DNA from: Cepaea nemoralis
Lineage: Eukaryota > Mollusca > Gastropoda > Stylommatophora > Helicidae
Reading direction: 5' to 3'
Assembly (NCBI GenBank): GCA_014155875.1
Contig: JACEFZ010005524.1
Span: 1 to 64,000 of the forward strand
DNA length: 64,000 nucleotides
How positions within the stretch are numbered: position 1 is the stretch's first letter; each line of letters opens with the position of its first letter. This document shows positions 45,022-55,879 of this stretch, in pieces. The notes beneath the pieces were generated by a model that was given only the letters and a program-made list of their open reading frames with translations, did no database searches and was not told the origin of the DNA. The translations under genes were made by a program, and so were the position numbers.

Positions 45022-45251
45022 TTAACTGATTCAGTGCCAAACAAACAAGTAGGTTGGACTAAACATGGTGCACAGTAAAAAGGACATGTAATGTAAATAT
45101 CTGTTCACTGAGCATTCATATTACTGAATATACCATGAAACAAAACAGCACTATGACCATAGTATGGCGATATATCACACTTCTGTCAAAATGAGATGTC
45201 ATATTTGGCGATGAATTACGATGTATTATCCTTCAGCGCTGAATCAGTTAA
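45022..45251. mobile_element. TTAA-flanked MITE, 230 bp
   Basis: TTAACTGATTCAGTGC at the left and GCGCTGAATCAGTTAA at the right form a 16-bp inverted repeat with one mismatch, closed by TTAA on each side. A TTAA duplication suggests piggyBac-type transposition, but the ends do not begin with the usual CCC. Internal GGCGATATATC is shared with 3775-3955 and 5735-5895. Confidence 0.7.
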
Positions 45252-45441
45252 GGAGAATGTGTGGCACTTCACCAGGCACTGTGATCTTAGAGCACACAGG
45301 ATTTTGTGTGTTAACTCTTTCTGTATCAATTGTTGATGTCAGCTATACCAGGTTTTTGTGTACAATGTAACACACTATCGTATGCCAAGACGGCAAGGTG
45401 TGATTATTTTAAATGTCTGCTGCTTCTGGTTGTTTTCTCAG

Positions 45442-45607
45442 AGAAATGAGAAACATAGGCAATGAACTCAGCCAGGAGTTTATGCGCAATGTTGATGCTG
45501 TGACTAGAAACCTCAGCGAGGAAGATTCTACGAATGCCTTGGAGGAGTACATGTTAAGAGGAAGAGGCTGGAGGCTGCTGTACACAGTTGACCGAGTCGG
45601 AGTGAAG
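45442..45607 (+). CDS. LYST: LYST exon 3, conserved N-terminal block
   Basis: Acceptor GTTTTCTCAG ends at 45441, donor GTAATT starts at 45608. Model residues 64-119: EMRNIGNELSQEFMRNVDAV, TRNLSEEDSTNALEEYMLRG, RGWRLLYTVDRVGVK. This matches the start of vertebrate LYST (a SLAREFLTDV-like helix, then the Y-HGRG-LL block), which makes it the first exon with clear homology and fixes the frame. Confidence 0.88.
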
Positions 45608-45629
45608 GTAATTAATTTTATTAATTAGG

Positions 45630-46560
45630 CACTGTGAGTAGTGGTAATAGGTGTACACATGCTGTAGCAGAGAAGGTGATAGGTTGTGTACAGTAGGCTG
45701 TACAAAATACTGTAGGAGTAAAAGGAACATGCTGTACAGAAAGGGCAGCAAGAATAATGGGTGTCTTCTGTTGTACACATGACAGTAGGAATCATTTGTA
45801 TCTTCTGTTGTACACAATGGACAGTAGGACAGTAGGAGTAAAGGAAATCTATCTGTACGCAATGGACAGTAGAAGTAAAGGGAGTTTGTCTGTACATAAT
45901 GAACAGTAGAAGTAAAGGGAATCTATCTGTATGCAATGGATAATAGAAGTAAAATGAGTCTGTCTGTACATAATGGACAGTCAAAGTAAAGGGAGTTTGT
46001 TTGAAAACAATGGACAATAGAAGTAAAGGGGATCTTTGTTAGTTAGTCGACAGATCATCCTCATTGCACATCAAAACATTCAGTCCATAAGTGCTTGGAT
46101 CTCCTTCTCAGTAAATCCCACAGCATGTAGCGGCTAATGACACCGCAATGGACAGTACACAATGGACAAGTGCACAATGGATAATAGGACAGTAGGAGTA
46201 AAGGGAACCTATCTGTATGCAATGGACAGTAGAATAAAGAGAGTCTGTACATAATGGACAGTAGAAGTAAAGGGAGTCTGTACACAATGGACAGTAGAAG
46301 TAAAGGGAGTCTGTACACAATGGACAGTAGAAATAAAGGAAGTGTACATAATGGACAGTAGAAGTAAAGGGAGTCTGTACATAATGTATAGTAGAAGTAA
46401 AGGGAGTCTGTCTGTACATAATGGACAGTACAAGTAAAGGGAGTCTGTCTGTGCATAATGGACAGTAGAACATAATGAGTGAAGGTAGTCTATCTGTTCA
46501 CAATAGACGGTAGAAGTAAAAGAAATCTGTTGTATACATTAGAAGGTAGGAGTAAAGACA
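45630..46560. repeat. ~35-bp minisatellite in intron 3
   Basis: About 20 units with ATAATGGACAGTAGAAGTAA and AGGGAGTCTGTCTGTAC; spacing varies from 33 to 60 bp through indels. Antisense LLLSIVYR ORFs are artefacts. Confidence 0.9.
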
Positions 46561-46619
46561 GTTTTTTGATCAAAATGGACAGCATGAGTTTAGTGTATCT
46601 CATGTACAATAAACAGATA

Positions 46620-46835
46620 TGCTGATAAACATCTAATCACTGTGGAAATGTGGCATCTGAGGACAACTGATAAAATTGAATGGGAAAGAGCAAGAAAAAA
46701 GCAGAAAAATAAATACCAGGATAGCATGGCCTCATGGCATGATTGGGACAAGAGCACCAACCTGATCCAGCATTGGTAATCATGTGTCATGGCGACCCAT
46801 GACTACCGATGCTTATCAACATGGCATATGATGAT
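46620..46835 (+). mobile_element. RTE-like LINE 3' end
   Basis: CTGTGGAAATGTGGCATCTG matches the AVEMW block region, followed by CCAGGATAGCATGGCCTC, CCATGACTACCGATGC and a GATGATGAT tail as at 18050. Confidence 0.6.
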
Positions 46836-46893
46836 GATGTCCACAATAGGCAGTAGAACTGATAAAAATGTGATGCATGTAGTAGATGTTATG

Positions 46894-47469
46894 TTAGAGA
46901 GGGATTCAAATGGAAACCTTAAAAGTGTCATGGAAATTACAATAATCATGCCATTGTCTTGTAACCTGTCAATATTGTTGTTAAAGATGTCAAGAGTGTT
47001 AAGCATGTGACATCATGGTGCAGACAATCATGGTGATGTCATAAGGACAGTTTAAAGATGGCTACCCCACTTTTGACACGCACCAAAGAGTTTTCTGTTA
47101 TCCATTCTTTTATCAGTGAAGCGGTGAAACCTATAGAAATTCATTGGCGAATGAAGGTCAAGTATTGTGAGAAGGTCAAGTATTGTGATGCATGCCTGCC
47201 AGTACAGCAAGTGTATGAGTGAAGTAGGAAGTTTCAATCCGCAATCAAATCCAAACGATGTGGACTTTTGAGTAAAGTTGTCCTTTTGCAACATGACAAT
47301 ACTCCACCCCCATACTGCCTGTGCAATGGTTGAAACCATCGAAGACCTCCACTTTCAGTGTGTTCTAAATCCCCGTTCTCACCAGATCTAGCCTAAAGTG
47401 ATTTCCATCTGTTTGGACAACTCAAAGAGTCATTGGGAGGTTTAAGGTTTTCATTTGAAGTCCCCTCAT
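46894..47469 (+). mobile_element. Internally deleted mariner
   Basis: TIRs GATTCAAATGGAAACCTTAA (left) and, reversed, ACTTCAAATGAAAACCTTAA (right). The remnant encodes MATPLLTRTKEF, ISEAVKPIEIHWRMKVKYC, then VVLLQHDNTPP (second catalytic Asp block) and FSPDLA-SDFHLFGQLKESL (third Asp block) across several shifts. The centre of the gene is missing, leaving about 0.58 kb. Confidence 0.8.
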
Positions 47470-47690
47470 ATGTTTTCCAGAACTGGTTAATTTGTAACGT
47501 TTCCAGTCCAACTGTTTCTGATCTGTATCTATTGGATGAAAAATAAAAATCCAAGCCTGCAGTCTGTGTGGCGACTGTTGGCAAGGAGGGCTTTTAGCCT
47601 TGAGCCAGAAAACCCTCCTGGCAGATGACAACAAGGTCTGAACATCAAAGAAACCTGGCTCATCAACTGTATAATATCTAGGATATATAT

Positions 47691-47844
47691 AGGGTGTATT
47701 TTTAATGACTGTGCAGTGTTTGAAAATATTGCCAGTCCAAGTTTTGTATTCCCCCTTTGTAAAGTTCATGCAACATAATAGGTAAATACAAAACTTGGAC
47801 TGACAATATTTTCAAACATTGCACAGTCATTAAAAATACACCCT
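47691..47844. mobile_element. Palindromic fold-back MITE
   Basis: Arms of about 60 bp: AGGGTGTATTTTTAATGACT at the left and its reverse complement ending ATTAAAAATACACCCT at the right, with three or four mismatches and a 34-bp spacer. One arm-like copy is at 42045-42130. Confidence 0.85.
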
Positions 47845-48029
47845 GTACTTTGGCCGTAATAGATGTCACAGTGGCTTGGAAAAAACAGCGATAGAAGCCG
47901 TGGTTCCTGGAAGAAGAGACGGGGGGTTGACCAACATGAAGATGGACACTGGTCAGTGGAGACACTTTGGACATGAGGAGGGTGCATGAGGCGGGAGAAC
48001 TGGCCTGAGTGAGAACTTTCCGGTGGACT

Positions 48030-48520
48030 AAGATGCTTGTGACAGTCTGCATAGCACCGGCTACATGTTGCGGGTTCAACCCCTACACCAGGTCAGTTGG
48101 ACTAAAGTGTTGACTTCTCGACCTTGACTTTAGTTAGTTGCATATGCTTTACAGGATGTAGCAGCCAACCCCAACATTTTTTGGCTTTTCGTGATTCCTG
48201 GGCTAGTTTACGTTCAGTAGTTTACCATTGCTTTCTGAATGACTGGCACCCATAACATTTCATAAAAAACCAAAGCGGTCTGCTGCTAAATCACCCGCAG
48301 CTCTGTTTCAAACATGGTATGCGGGATTACGAACTGTACCCATAACCCCTTCGCCATGGAACCGGGATCCTTAACTTGGGGACATAAATTACAGGTACCT
48401 TAGAAGTCAGAGTGAGGGACACTGGTAAAAGGGACAGCTAATCCACATGCAAATATATGTCCAATCCACCAGAAGTAGTGACATATGTATAGACTATACC
48501 TGAGCTCAAAGCGAGCAGAC
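48030..48520 (+). mobile_element. SINE-A copy interrupted by SINE-B
   Basis: Left part has B box GCGGGTTCAACCCC and GTTGACTTCTCGACCTTGAC to 48130; right part resumes at 48369 with CCTTAACTTGGGGACATAAA and ends GCTCAAAGCGAGCAGAC. Confidence 0.85.
48131..48368 (-). mobile_element. SINE-B inserted in SINE-A
   Basis: Reverse-oriented SINE-B (GCATATGCTTTACAGGATG, TTCAGTAGTTTACCATTGC, GCATGGTATGCGGGATTACG). A 9-bp target duplication, CCTTGACTT at 48122-48130 and CCTTAACTT at 48369-48377, is still visible with one change. Confidence 0.85.
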
Positions 48521-48649
48521 AAAACAAAAATGTGATGACAACAATGGTGCACTGAGCAAAACAGAGTAAATAATGTTTAGTTTAGTTTAAATTTCTCTCC
48601 TGCAAGGTATTTTATGTGTTTCAAGAAACCGTCTGCCTTTTCTCTGCAG

Positions 48650-48824
48650 GGTGTCAGCCAGAGGCATGACCTGTGTGAGGTGCTGATCAATCTGCTGCCC
48701 TACTGTCTACACATGAAACCAACCAGCCCGACTGGGGACCTTGACCTGTTTCCTGGTGAAGCTGGCAGACGTGAAGATGAGTCAGGGAATCCCAGTGTAG
48801 AGCAGCTTCAAGAATGGTTGAATG
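48650..48824 (+). CDS. LYST: LYST exon 4
   Basis: Acceptor TTTTCTCTGCAG ends at 48649; donor GTACTT starts at 48825. Model residues 120-178: GVSQRHDLCEVLINLLPYCL, HMKPTSPTGDLDLFPGEAGR, then EQLQEWLN. Vertebrate LYST has a comparable helix (ELLTLLLSLLPLVW) at this point. It ends in phase 1 with AATG. The last 19 bases and the donor are the seed of the 56-bp minisatellite that follows. Confidence 0.85.
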
Positions 48825-50040
48825 GTACTTGTCCCCGCCTCTTTCTTTCATTGGCCATCAGCTTTAAGAATGGTTGAATGGTACTTGTCCCTGCCTCTTT
48901 CTTTCATTGACCATCAGCTTTAAGAATGGTTGAATGGTACTTGTCCCCGCCTCTTTCTTTCATTGGCCATCAGCTTTAAGAATGGTTGAATGGTACTTGT
49001 CCCTGCCTCTTTCTTTCATTGACCATCAGCTTCAAGAATGGTTGAATGGTACTTGTCCCTGCCTCTTTCTTTCATTGACCATCAGCTTTAAGAATGATTG
49101 AATGGTACTTGTCCCTGCCTCTTTCTTTCATTGACCATCAGCTTTAAGAATGGTTGAATGGTACTTGTCCCTGCCTCTTTCTTTCATTGACCATCAGCTT
49201 TAAGAATGGTTGAATGGTACTTGTCCCCGCCTCTTTCTTTCATTGACCATCAGCTTTAAGAATGGTTGAATGGTACTTGTCCCTGCCTCTTTCTTTCATT
49301 GACCATCAGCTTTAAGAATGGTTGAATGGTACTTGTCCCCGCCTCTTTCTTTCATTGGCCATCAGCTTTAAGAATGGTTGAATGGTACTTGTCCCTGCCT
49401 CTTTCTTTCATTGACCATCAGCTTTAAGAATGGTTGAATTGTACTTGTCCCCGCCTCTTTCTTTCATTGACCATCAGCATCAAGAATGGTTGAATGGTAC
49501 TTGTCCCTGCCTCTTTCTTTCATTGGCCATCAGCTTTAAGAATGGTTGAATGGTACTTGTTCCCGCCTCTTTCTTTCATTGACCATCAGCATCAAGAATG
49601 GTTGAATGGTACTTGTCCCTGCCTCTTTCTTTCATTGACCATCAGCTTCAAGAATGGTTGCATGGTACTTGTCCCCGCCTCTTTCTTTCATTGACCATCA
49701 GCATCAAGAATGGTTGAATGGTACTTGTCCCTGCCTCTTTCTTTCATTGGCCATCAGCTTTAAGAATGGTTGAATGGTACTTGTTCCCGCCTCTTTCTTT
49801 CATTGACCATCAGCTTTAAGAATGGTTGAATGGTACTTGTCCCTGCCTCTTTCTTTCATTGACCATCAGCTTTAAGAATGGTTGAATGGTACTTGTCCCT
49901 GCCTCTTTCTTTCATTAACCATCAGCTTTAAGAATGGTTGAATGGTACTTGTCCCTGCCTCTTTCTTTCATTGGCCATCAGCTTCAAGAATGGTTGAATG
50001 GTACTTGTCCCCACCTCTTTCTTTCATTGATCATCAGCTT
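48806..50040 (+). repeat. 56-bp minisatellite that copies the exon-4 end and 5' splice site
   Basis: About 22 units. Each reads AGCTT(C/T)AAGAATGGTTGAA then TGGTACTTGTCCCTGCC and TCTTTCTTTCATTGACCATC. The first unit overlaps coding sequence (48806-48824). Every unit therefore repeats the exon end AAGAATGGTTGAATG and the donor GTACTTG, and supplies a pyrimidine-rich TTTCTTTCATTGACCATCAG ahead of the next copy. Confidence 0.95.
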
Positions 50041-50499
50041 GTATTAATAAATTAATCCTTTTATATAAGGCATGCATTTTAAAACATGATTGTTAGTTTA
50101 AAACTATAGTGGTAACACTTATATTGACACTTTGGACTATGTTTTGTGTTTGTTAGCTGTAAGAATTCATCATTGTGCTTTCATTCTGTGTTGATTTATT
50201 TCTGTAGTATGCATCTTAGTTAAGATAAGGCCCATTATGCTAGGCAATAAATTGTGCAATATTCTGTTTGTGTCTTCCTTATTCAAATTCTTTTAATTTG
50301 TCTTGATTTTTCTAAGAGCATGCAGTCATTATTTTAGTGAAGGTGCTTCCAGTTTTTACAATAAAATTACAATCTGCATGGTAATTTACAGGGTTACTAC
50401 AGGGTTGCTAGCTTTCCTTAAAGGACTCGGTAACACATGGGTGCACCCTTTCTTACTAACCTCTTTGGTCATGGATGGTAGGTCACATTGTTTCAATTT
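50041..50499. other. Intron 4, nothing recognised
   Basis: AT-rich, no identified repeat. Confidence 0.45.
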
Positions 50500-50825
50500 T
50501 TTGCTTCCCTTATTGGTACCTGGCCATCTTGACAGATGATAGTTTGTAAAATGGAGTTATACCTCTCCATAACACAACGCCTGGGCTGAATTTAGAGACC
50601 ATGTGTTGCACATGCAGCATGATTCCTCTTTCAGCCTGCCAAGTTTACTCCAGAAGAAAGGTAACACCAATACATCTGGACCAAGACAAGCTGCCGGATC
50701 AGCAAAGCAATACTCTAACCATCTGCCTGTCGGAGCTTTGATCCTAGACCAGTTGCTGACCAAGGCTTAGGGTCTGGTCTGCCCTGCATGACATTTAGAC
50801 TTTTGGTTGCATTTTCTTGCACTAG
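50500..50825 (+). repeat. Repeat C, uninterrupted copy
   Basis: TTGACAGATGATAGTTTGTA, CACAACGCCTGGGCTGAATT, GCATGATTCCTC, AAGTTTACTCCAGAAGAAAG, GCCGGATCAGCAAAGCAATA. It gives the pre-insertion version of the site used by the hAT element at 22775. Confidence 0.85.
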
Positions 50826-51184
50826 GGTAGGCTTGTACCCTCCCAATTGCACTCCTCCACCTGAAGCTGTTGGTATAATGTGGGGTGTCGGGTTTGGTCA
50901 GTGCTGCCCAGCATTTGGTGCTAACAAAAAGCAGGTAGTACCGTCTACTGTCGTAACTAAGACCTGAAACAATGATAACACAGGCAAAACAAAATTATGT
51001 AAACAAATAAAATCCTCAATTATAAGCTGAATTAATAGTTTCAAGTGAAGACCAAAGTGAGAGACAGAAAGTGTTGGAGATGTACAGCAGCAAACCTTCA
51101 TTGATTCACTGATTGGATATTTTGAAAGAAACAAAGACATTGAACAAGAAATAACTGAAAAGATATACAACTACTAGTTAAATG
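50826..51184. other. Intron 4, nothing recognised
   Basis: No identified repeat or gene. Confidence 0.4.
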
Positions 51185-51420
51185 TACTTGAGATGAGAAT
51201 GAGAGACTTTAGAGTAAGAATTGGTATGGCCAGACACGAGAGGCACATGGGAGAATGAGGGGCCTTGTCAGCCAACACAGAACTGGCAATGTTAGCCGCC
51301 TGACGCTGATGCATATGTTGGGGGGAGGATTTTGAGCATCTGTGGACTTTTCCGGAGTGCAAGGATGATAAGCCAATAGATAACTAACTGTCATCTACTG
51401 CCTGTAGTACTTTGGGGTGT
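51185..51420 (+). pseudogene. LINE C-terminal fragment
   Basis: LEMRMRDFRVRIGMARHERH, ANTELAMLAA, then FEHLWTFPECKD. Collinear with 37060-37250. Confidence 0.7.
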
Positions 51421-51558
51421 AGGACATGGGGATCTTGAGTCTGAGAAATTAAGGCTGCCTGGGTAGTGCAGTCGCCGTGAGCTGTGAAGGTTAACGTTTT
51501 CTTGTTTTCTAACCCAACTTAAATTGTGAGCCCTAACAAGTTTCTCTTTCACTTGCAG

Positions 51559-51778
51559 ATGCCTACAGCACTACACAACCATTGAGTTCCTGCTTCTATC
51601 TAGTCAATAAAAGCAACAAACTGAAGCAGCTGGGTTGTCCCAGCTTGCAGACGCGAAAGATGAGGAGAGTAGAGAGCAGTCAGTCACAGCTGAATCTCGC
51701 GGGTAAAGATAGACACAGAGAACTCAGCAAAGACAGAAAAACAAAGCGACACTTGACAAGAAATACCCCTTCGAAAAA
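51559..51778 (+). CDS. LYST: LYST exon 5, basic linker
   Basis: Acceptor TTTCACTTGCAG ends at 51558; donor GTAAGA starts at 51779. Model residues 178-251: AYSTTQPLSSCFYLVNKSNK, KQLGCPSLQTRKMRRVESSQ, GKDRHRELSKDRKTKRHLTR. Low complexity and strongly basic, comparable to the basic RKSRRQRKITHR-type stretch of vertebrate LYST. Phase 1 in, phase 2 out, consistent with neighbours. Confidence 0.82.
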
Positions 51779-51854
51779 GTAAGACATAGTCCTGGTTTAC
51801 TGACATGATTAATTAATTAATTTGTTCGATCACTTATTAATTAATTTATTCATC

Positions 51855-52080
51855 TCTTCACTCACTCACTCACTCACTCACTCACTCACTCACTCACTCA
51901 CTCACTCACTCACTCACTAAACTCACTCACTCTCTCTCTCTCACTCACTCACTCACTCTCTCTCTGTCTCACTCACTCACTCACTCACTCACTCACCCAC
52001 TCACCCATCCACTATTTCAATCACTCACTTACTAACCCACCCACCCACCCATCCACTATTTCAATCCTCCCTCCCTCCCT
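51855..52080. repeat. (ACTC)n array in intron 5
   Basis: CACT tetranucleotides with CT and ACCC interruptions, then (CCCT)n. Confidence 0.95.
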
Positions 52081-52132
52081 TAGTTTGTTCAGTCGTTCAT
52101 TCATGTATCTAGCCTTATACTAAAAAAAAGTA

Positions 52133-52365
52133 GTTGCATATCCTTTACAGGACGTCGCTGTCAAACACCAGCATTTTTTGCTGTTGTGATCTTTTGGCAA
52201 GTTTGCCATTGCTTTCTGAACGACCGGCACCCATAGCATTTCGTAAAAAACCAATGCAAGGCAGTCTGCTGACAAATCGCCAGCAGCTGTTTTTCAAACG
52301 TGGGTATACGGGATTATGAACTACGTCCATAACCCCTTCACCACTGAGCCGGCAGCCTTATACTA
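52133..52365 (-). mobile_element. SINE-B copy, reverse orientation
   Basis: TTGCATATCCTTTACAGGAC, GTTTGCCATTGCTTTCTGAA, GGCAGTCTGCTGACAAATCG, GGGATTATGAACTACGTCCA. About 20 bp of the conserved body before GTTTGCC is deleted. Confidence 0.85.
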
Positions 52366-52639
52366 CAACATCTATTTTATGGCACAGCAGCCGGTTGTTG
52401 TGAAGAATTCCTTTGAGGTGGGAGGACTGGAACAGACTCCCTCTGACATTAGTCCAAGGGAGTTAAGACCATATTGATATTTCTGAAGCAGGACCTATCA
52501 AATGGTTGCTTGCAAGCCCATTTGCTGACATTCCCATTCTATGCATTGATCGTACACAGTTGTACACAACTTCATTGGGAACTACTCCCTGTTGGCATAC
52601 ACTGACTTCATCTGCAAATGAAAGCTCAATATGGTGATG

Positions 52640-52870
52640 CATACCTCATGGAAACACGGATAACAGAACACTGCTCCTCATGTTGTGCATGTCAACAGTG
52701 TGGTGGCCATCTTTAAACTGTTCTTATGTCTGTCTAAACTGTGATGTCACATGCCTAACACTCTTGACATCCTTAACAACAATATTGACAGGTTACAAGA
52801 CAAGGGCATGGTTATTGTAATTTCTATCACATTTTTAAGGTTTTCATTTGAAGCCCCCTTGTATCACACT
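52640..52870 (-). mobile_element. Mariner-derived 5'-end fragment
   Basis: Collinear with 16240-16470 and with the reverse complement of 46894-47105, ending in the TIR TTTTCATTTGAAGCCCCCTT. Confidence 0.65.
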
Positions 52871-53032
52871 GTAACATACCATACAGGTCATAAAAGGTGA
52901 CGAGGGATGGTTGCTTGTGGGGTTGGCTTTCCCATTCTGTAGCAAAAGTTTAGCTGCAAAATTTGACCAATCAAAAACACATCACATTTATTTGTTCAGT
53001 ACAGAATTATTTTCTTTCTTATTTCCATCTAG

Positions 53033-53761
53033 GCTGGTGATGGCGCAATTGTCAGACACTGAAGAAGAAGAGGAGGCATCAGCCAGTGGTAGTGAAGCTG
53101 GTGAAACTCAGAGAGTGGATGAGCGTAAGCCTCGATTTAAGAGAGGTATGAGGGCTCACATGTGGTCACCGTTTATGAAGGATGAGGACTCTGAAACAGA
53201 CGATGAGTTTGTTGGATCGTTGGTGGGAGTTGATGACACAGATATTTCCATCACTTCATATCACCTGGCACAGATTCTTGTCAAGCTTCTTCTATCCTTG
53301 GGAGAGCTGGACTTGAATCAAAACGTCCGAGGCAGAACATTATCGGCAATAATTCTGCCAAACCTGCTGTATTTCTTGAGCCAGTTCAAACCAGACAATT
53401 ATGCATTAGATGAAGAAACAGGTGTTAAAAAAGCAGAAAAATGGTTGAACTCTCAGAACCAAAACACCGAGAAAGAAAATGACACAAAGAATAGTTCAAG
53501 CAATCGGGCGCATCATGAGAAAATAGCCAATGAGAATTCATCTTGTGGTAGTCCAGTATCTGCGAGCGGTTTTGACATGGAAGATGGAAACAGAGAAGCA
53601 GAAGATGATGTTGAAAGGGTACCTTGGCAGGGATGGCAAAGAATTTTGTTGCTACAGCAGGTTGTCAGAGCTGTTCTAACGCTGTCTGGTATTGTAGCCA
53701 CTCAGCAGAATGGTGTCAGAATTCTCATGCATCTTAAGGTTGTGGAGCATCTACTCAATTT
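53033..53761 (+). CDS. LYST: LYST exon 6, acidic segment and helical repeats
   Basis: Acceptor TATTTCCATCTAG ends at 53032; donor GTAAGT starts at 53762. Model residues 251-494. It opens with an acidic run (SDTEEEEEASASGSEAGE), then HMWSPFMKDEDSETDDEFVG, a helical block SYHLAQILVKLLLSLGELDL with LSAIILPNLLYFLSQFKPDN (compare the FDLCHVLLSLLEK and VVPTLTEFLAGF blocks of human LYST), a charged linker, and PWQGWQRILLLQQVVRAVL. Phase 2 in and out. The frame is also open upstream of the acceptor to 52911, but that is intron. Confidence 0.9.
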
Positions 53762-53814
53762 GTAAGTGTTTTCTTTTTTAAACTGTTTTCCTTCTGTATA
53801 ATTGTTCACATTAA

Positions 53815-55320
53815 TACCATATTTAATTTACTATTGTTCACAATATTGTTTTATTTAATTAATTACTGTTGACATTACTACTATATTTAGTTTAATATAG
53901 TTCACGTTACTGCTATATTTAATTTACTATTGTTCATCTTTCTAATATCCATCCATCATGTGCCATGTCGATAAGCATGGGCGGTCATGATTCACAATTT
54001 CACTCGATCACCAGAGTCGTGGATCAGCTCAGTGTTCTTGTCTCAACCATGCCATGTGGCCAAGCCATCCAGGTATTTACTTCTCTGTCTTCCCCTTGTT
54101 ATCTTTCCCTTGATTTTACCAGTTGTCACCAATTTCTCCAATTTTTTTTCTTCTCATAACATGCCCAAATTATTGTGACTGTCTACATCTCATTTCTCTA
54201 ATCAGTTTACCATTTTCATTTGTTTCTTGTAGGACTTGGTCACTGGTTTTTCTGTCTGTCCATGGCATTCTTTGCATTCTCCTCAGAAACCACATTTCCA
54301 CAGCCATCCAATGTTTTTCAGCATGACTGCTCATTATCCTCGCTTCACATCCATACAAAAGTACAGGCTCTATGTATCACCTCAACACTCTTTTTCTCGT
54401 AGCAATTGACATCTTTTTATTGTCAGTATGATTTTCATCTTGCAAAAGGCTACCTTTGCAATGGTGATTCTTGATCTAATCCCTTCAAGGCATCTCCCAT
54501 CAGATGTTATGACTTTTATGAGATAATTGTACCGATTTACTTGTGTAAGAATATTCCCATTTACTAGTATATTACTTTCTAATATTATCACTGTATTTTT
54601 ATTTAAATTACTACATTTAATTTACTAGTGTTTACATACATTGCTACTATATTTAATTTACTATTGTTCATATTGCTACTATATTTAATTTACTAGTGTT
54701 CACATTGCTACTATATTTAATTTATTATTGTTCACATTGCTACTATATTTAATTTACTAGTGTTCACATTGCTACTATATTTAATTTATTATTGTTCACA
54801 TTGCTACTTTATTTAATTTACTATTGTTCACATTGCTACTATATTTAATTTACTATTGTTCATATTGCTACTATATTTAATTTACTAGTGTTCACATTGC
54901 TACTATATTTAATTTACTATTGTTCACATTGCTACTATATTTAATTTATTATTGTTCATATTGCTACTATATTTAATTTACTAGTGTTCACATTGCTACT
55001 ATATTTAATTTATTATTGTTCACATTGCTACTTTATTTAATTTACTAGTGTTCACATTGCTACTATATTTAATTTACTATTGTTCACATTGCTACTATAT
55101 TTAATTTACTATTGTTCACATTGCTACTTTATTTAATTTACTAGTGTTCACATTGCTACTTTATTTAATTTACTAGTGTTCACATTGCTACTATATTTAA
55201 TTTACTAGTGTTCACATTGCTACTATATTTAATTTACTAGTGTTCATATTGCTACTATATTTAATTTACTATTGTTCACATTGTTGCTATATTTAATTTA
55301 CTATTGTTCACAAAGCTACT
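53815..55320. repeat. 32-bp minisatellite in intron 6, split by a LINE
   Basis: Unit TGTTCACATTGCTACTATAT plus TTAATTTACTAG. A few old units at 53815-53940, about 22 regular ones at 54600-55320. The LINE fragment 53950-54595 lies between. Confidence 0.9.
53950..54595 (-). pseudogene. RTE-like LINE fragment
   Basis: Minus strand: LVNGNILTQVNRYNYLIKVI, TSDGRCLEGIRSRITIAKVA, then MYGCEARIMSSHAEKHWMAV, EMWFLRRMQRMPWTDRKTSD, QVLQETNENGKLIREMR. This is the RT thumb to C-terminal region, with a shift near 54.38 kb. It is the best copy of the family seen at 17640, 41690, 46620, 60290 and 61375. Confidence 0.85.
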
Positions 55321-55339
55321 ATATTACTATTGTACTACT

Positions 55340-55640
<301 letters not shown>

Positions 55641-55879
55641 TTTTACTTTTTACTTTGACCGGCAGACCTGTCTGTGCTCAGTTAGCTCTGATAAGTCATC
55701 CCCACACCTCTCAATGAAACTGACAGTTGACAATTTGTCTTCTGCTGCAATAATGAACACACAACAATATTATTATTATCACCATAGTTATCATTACCTT
55801 GATAGTTTACTATTACTTTTGTGTTTATTGCTAATAACATGTATTTGAATTAACCACACTTTATTGTCCCTTCTTACAG

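Noticed and set aside
52911..53032. Upstream extension of LYST exon 6 as a new start
   Set aside because: The frame is open there, but a good acceptor ends at 53032 and its phase fits exon 5; the upstream residues do not resemble LYST.
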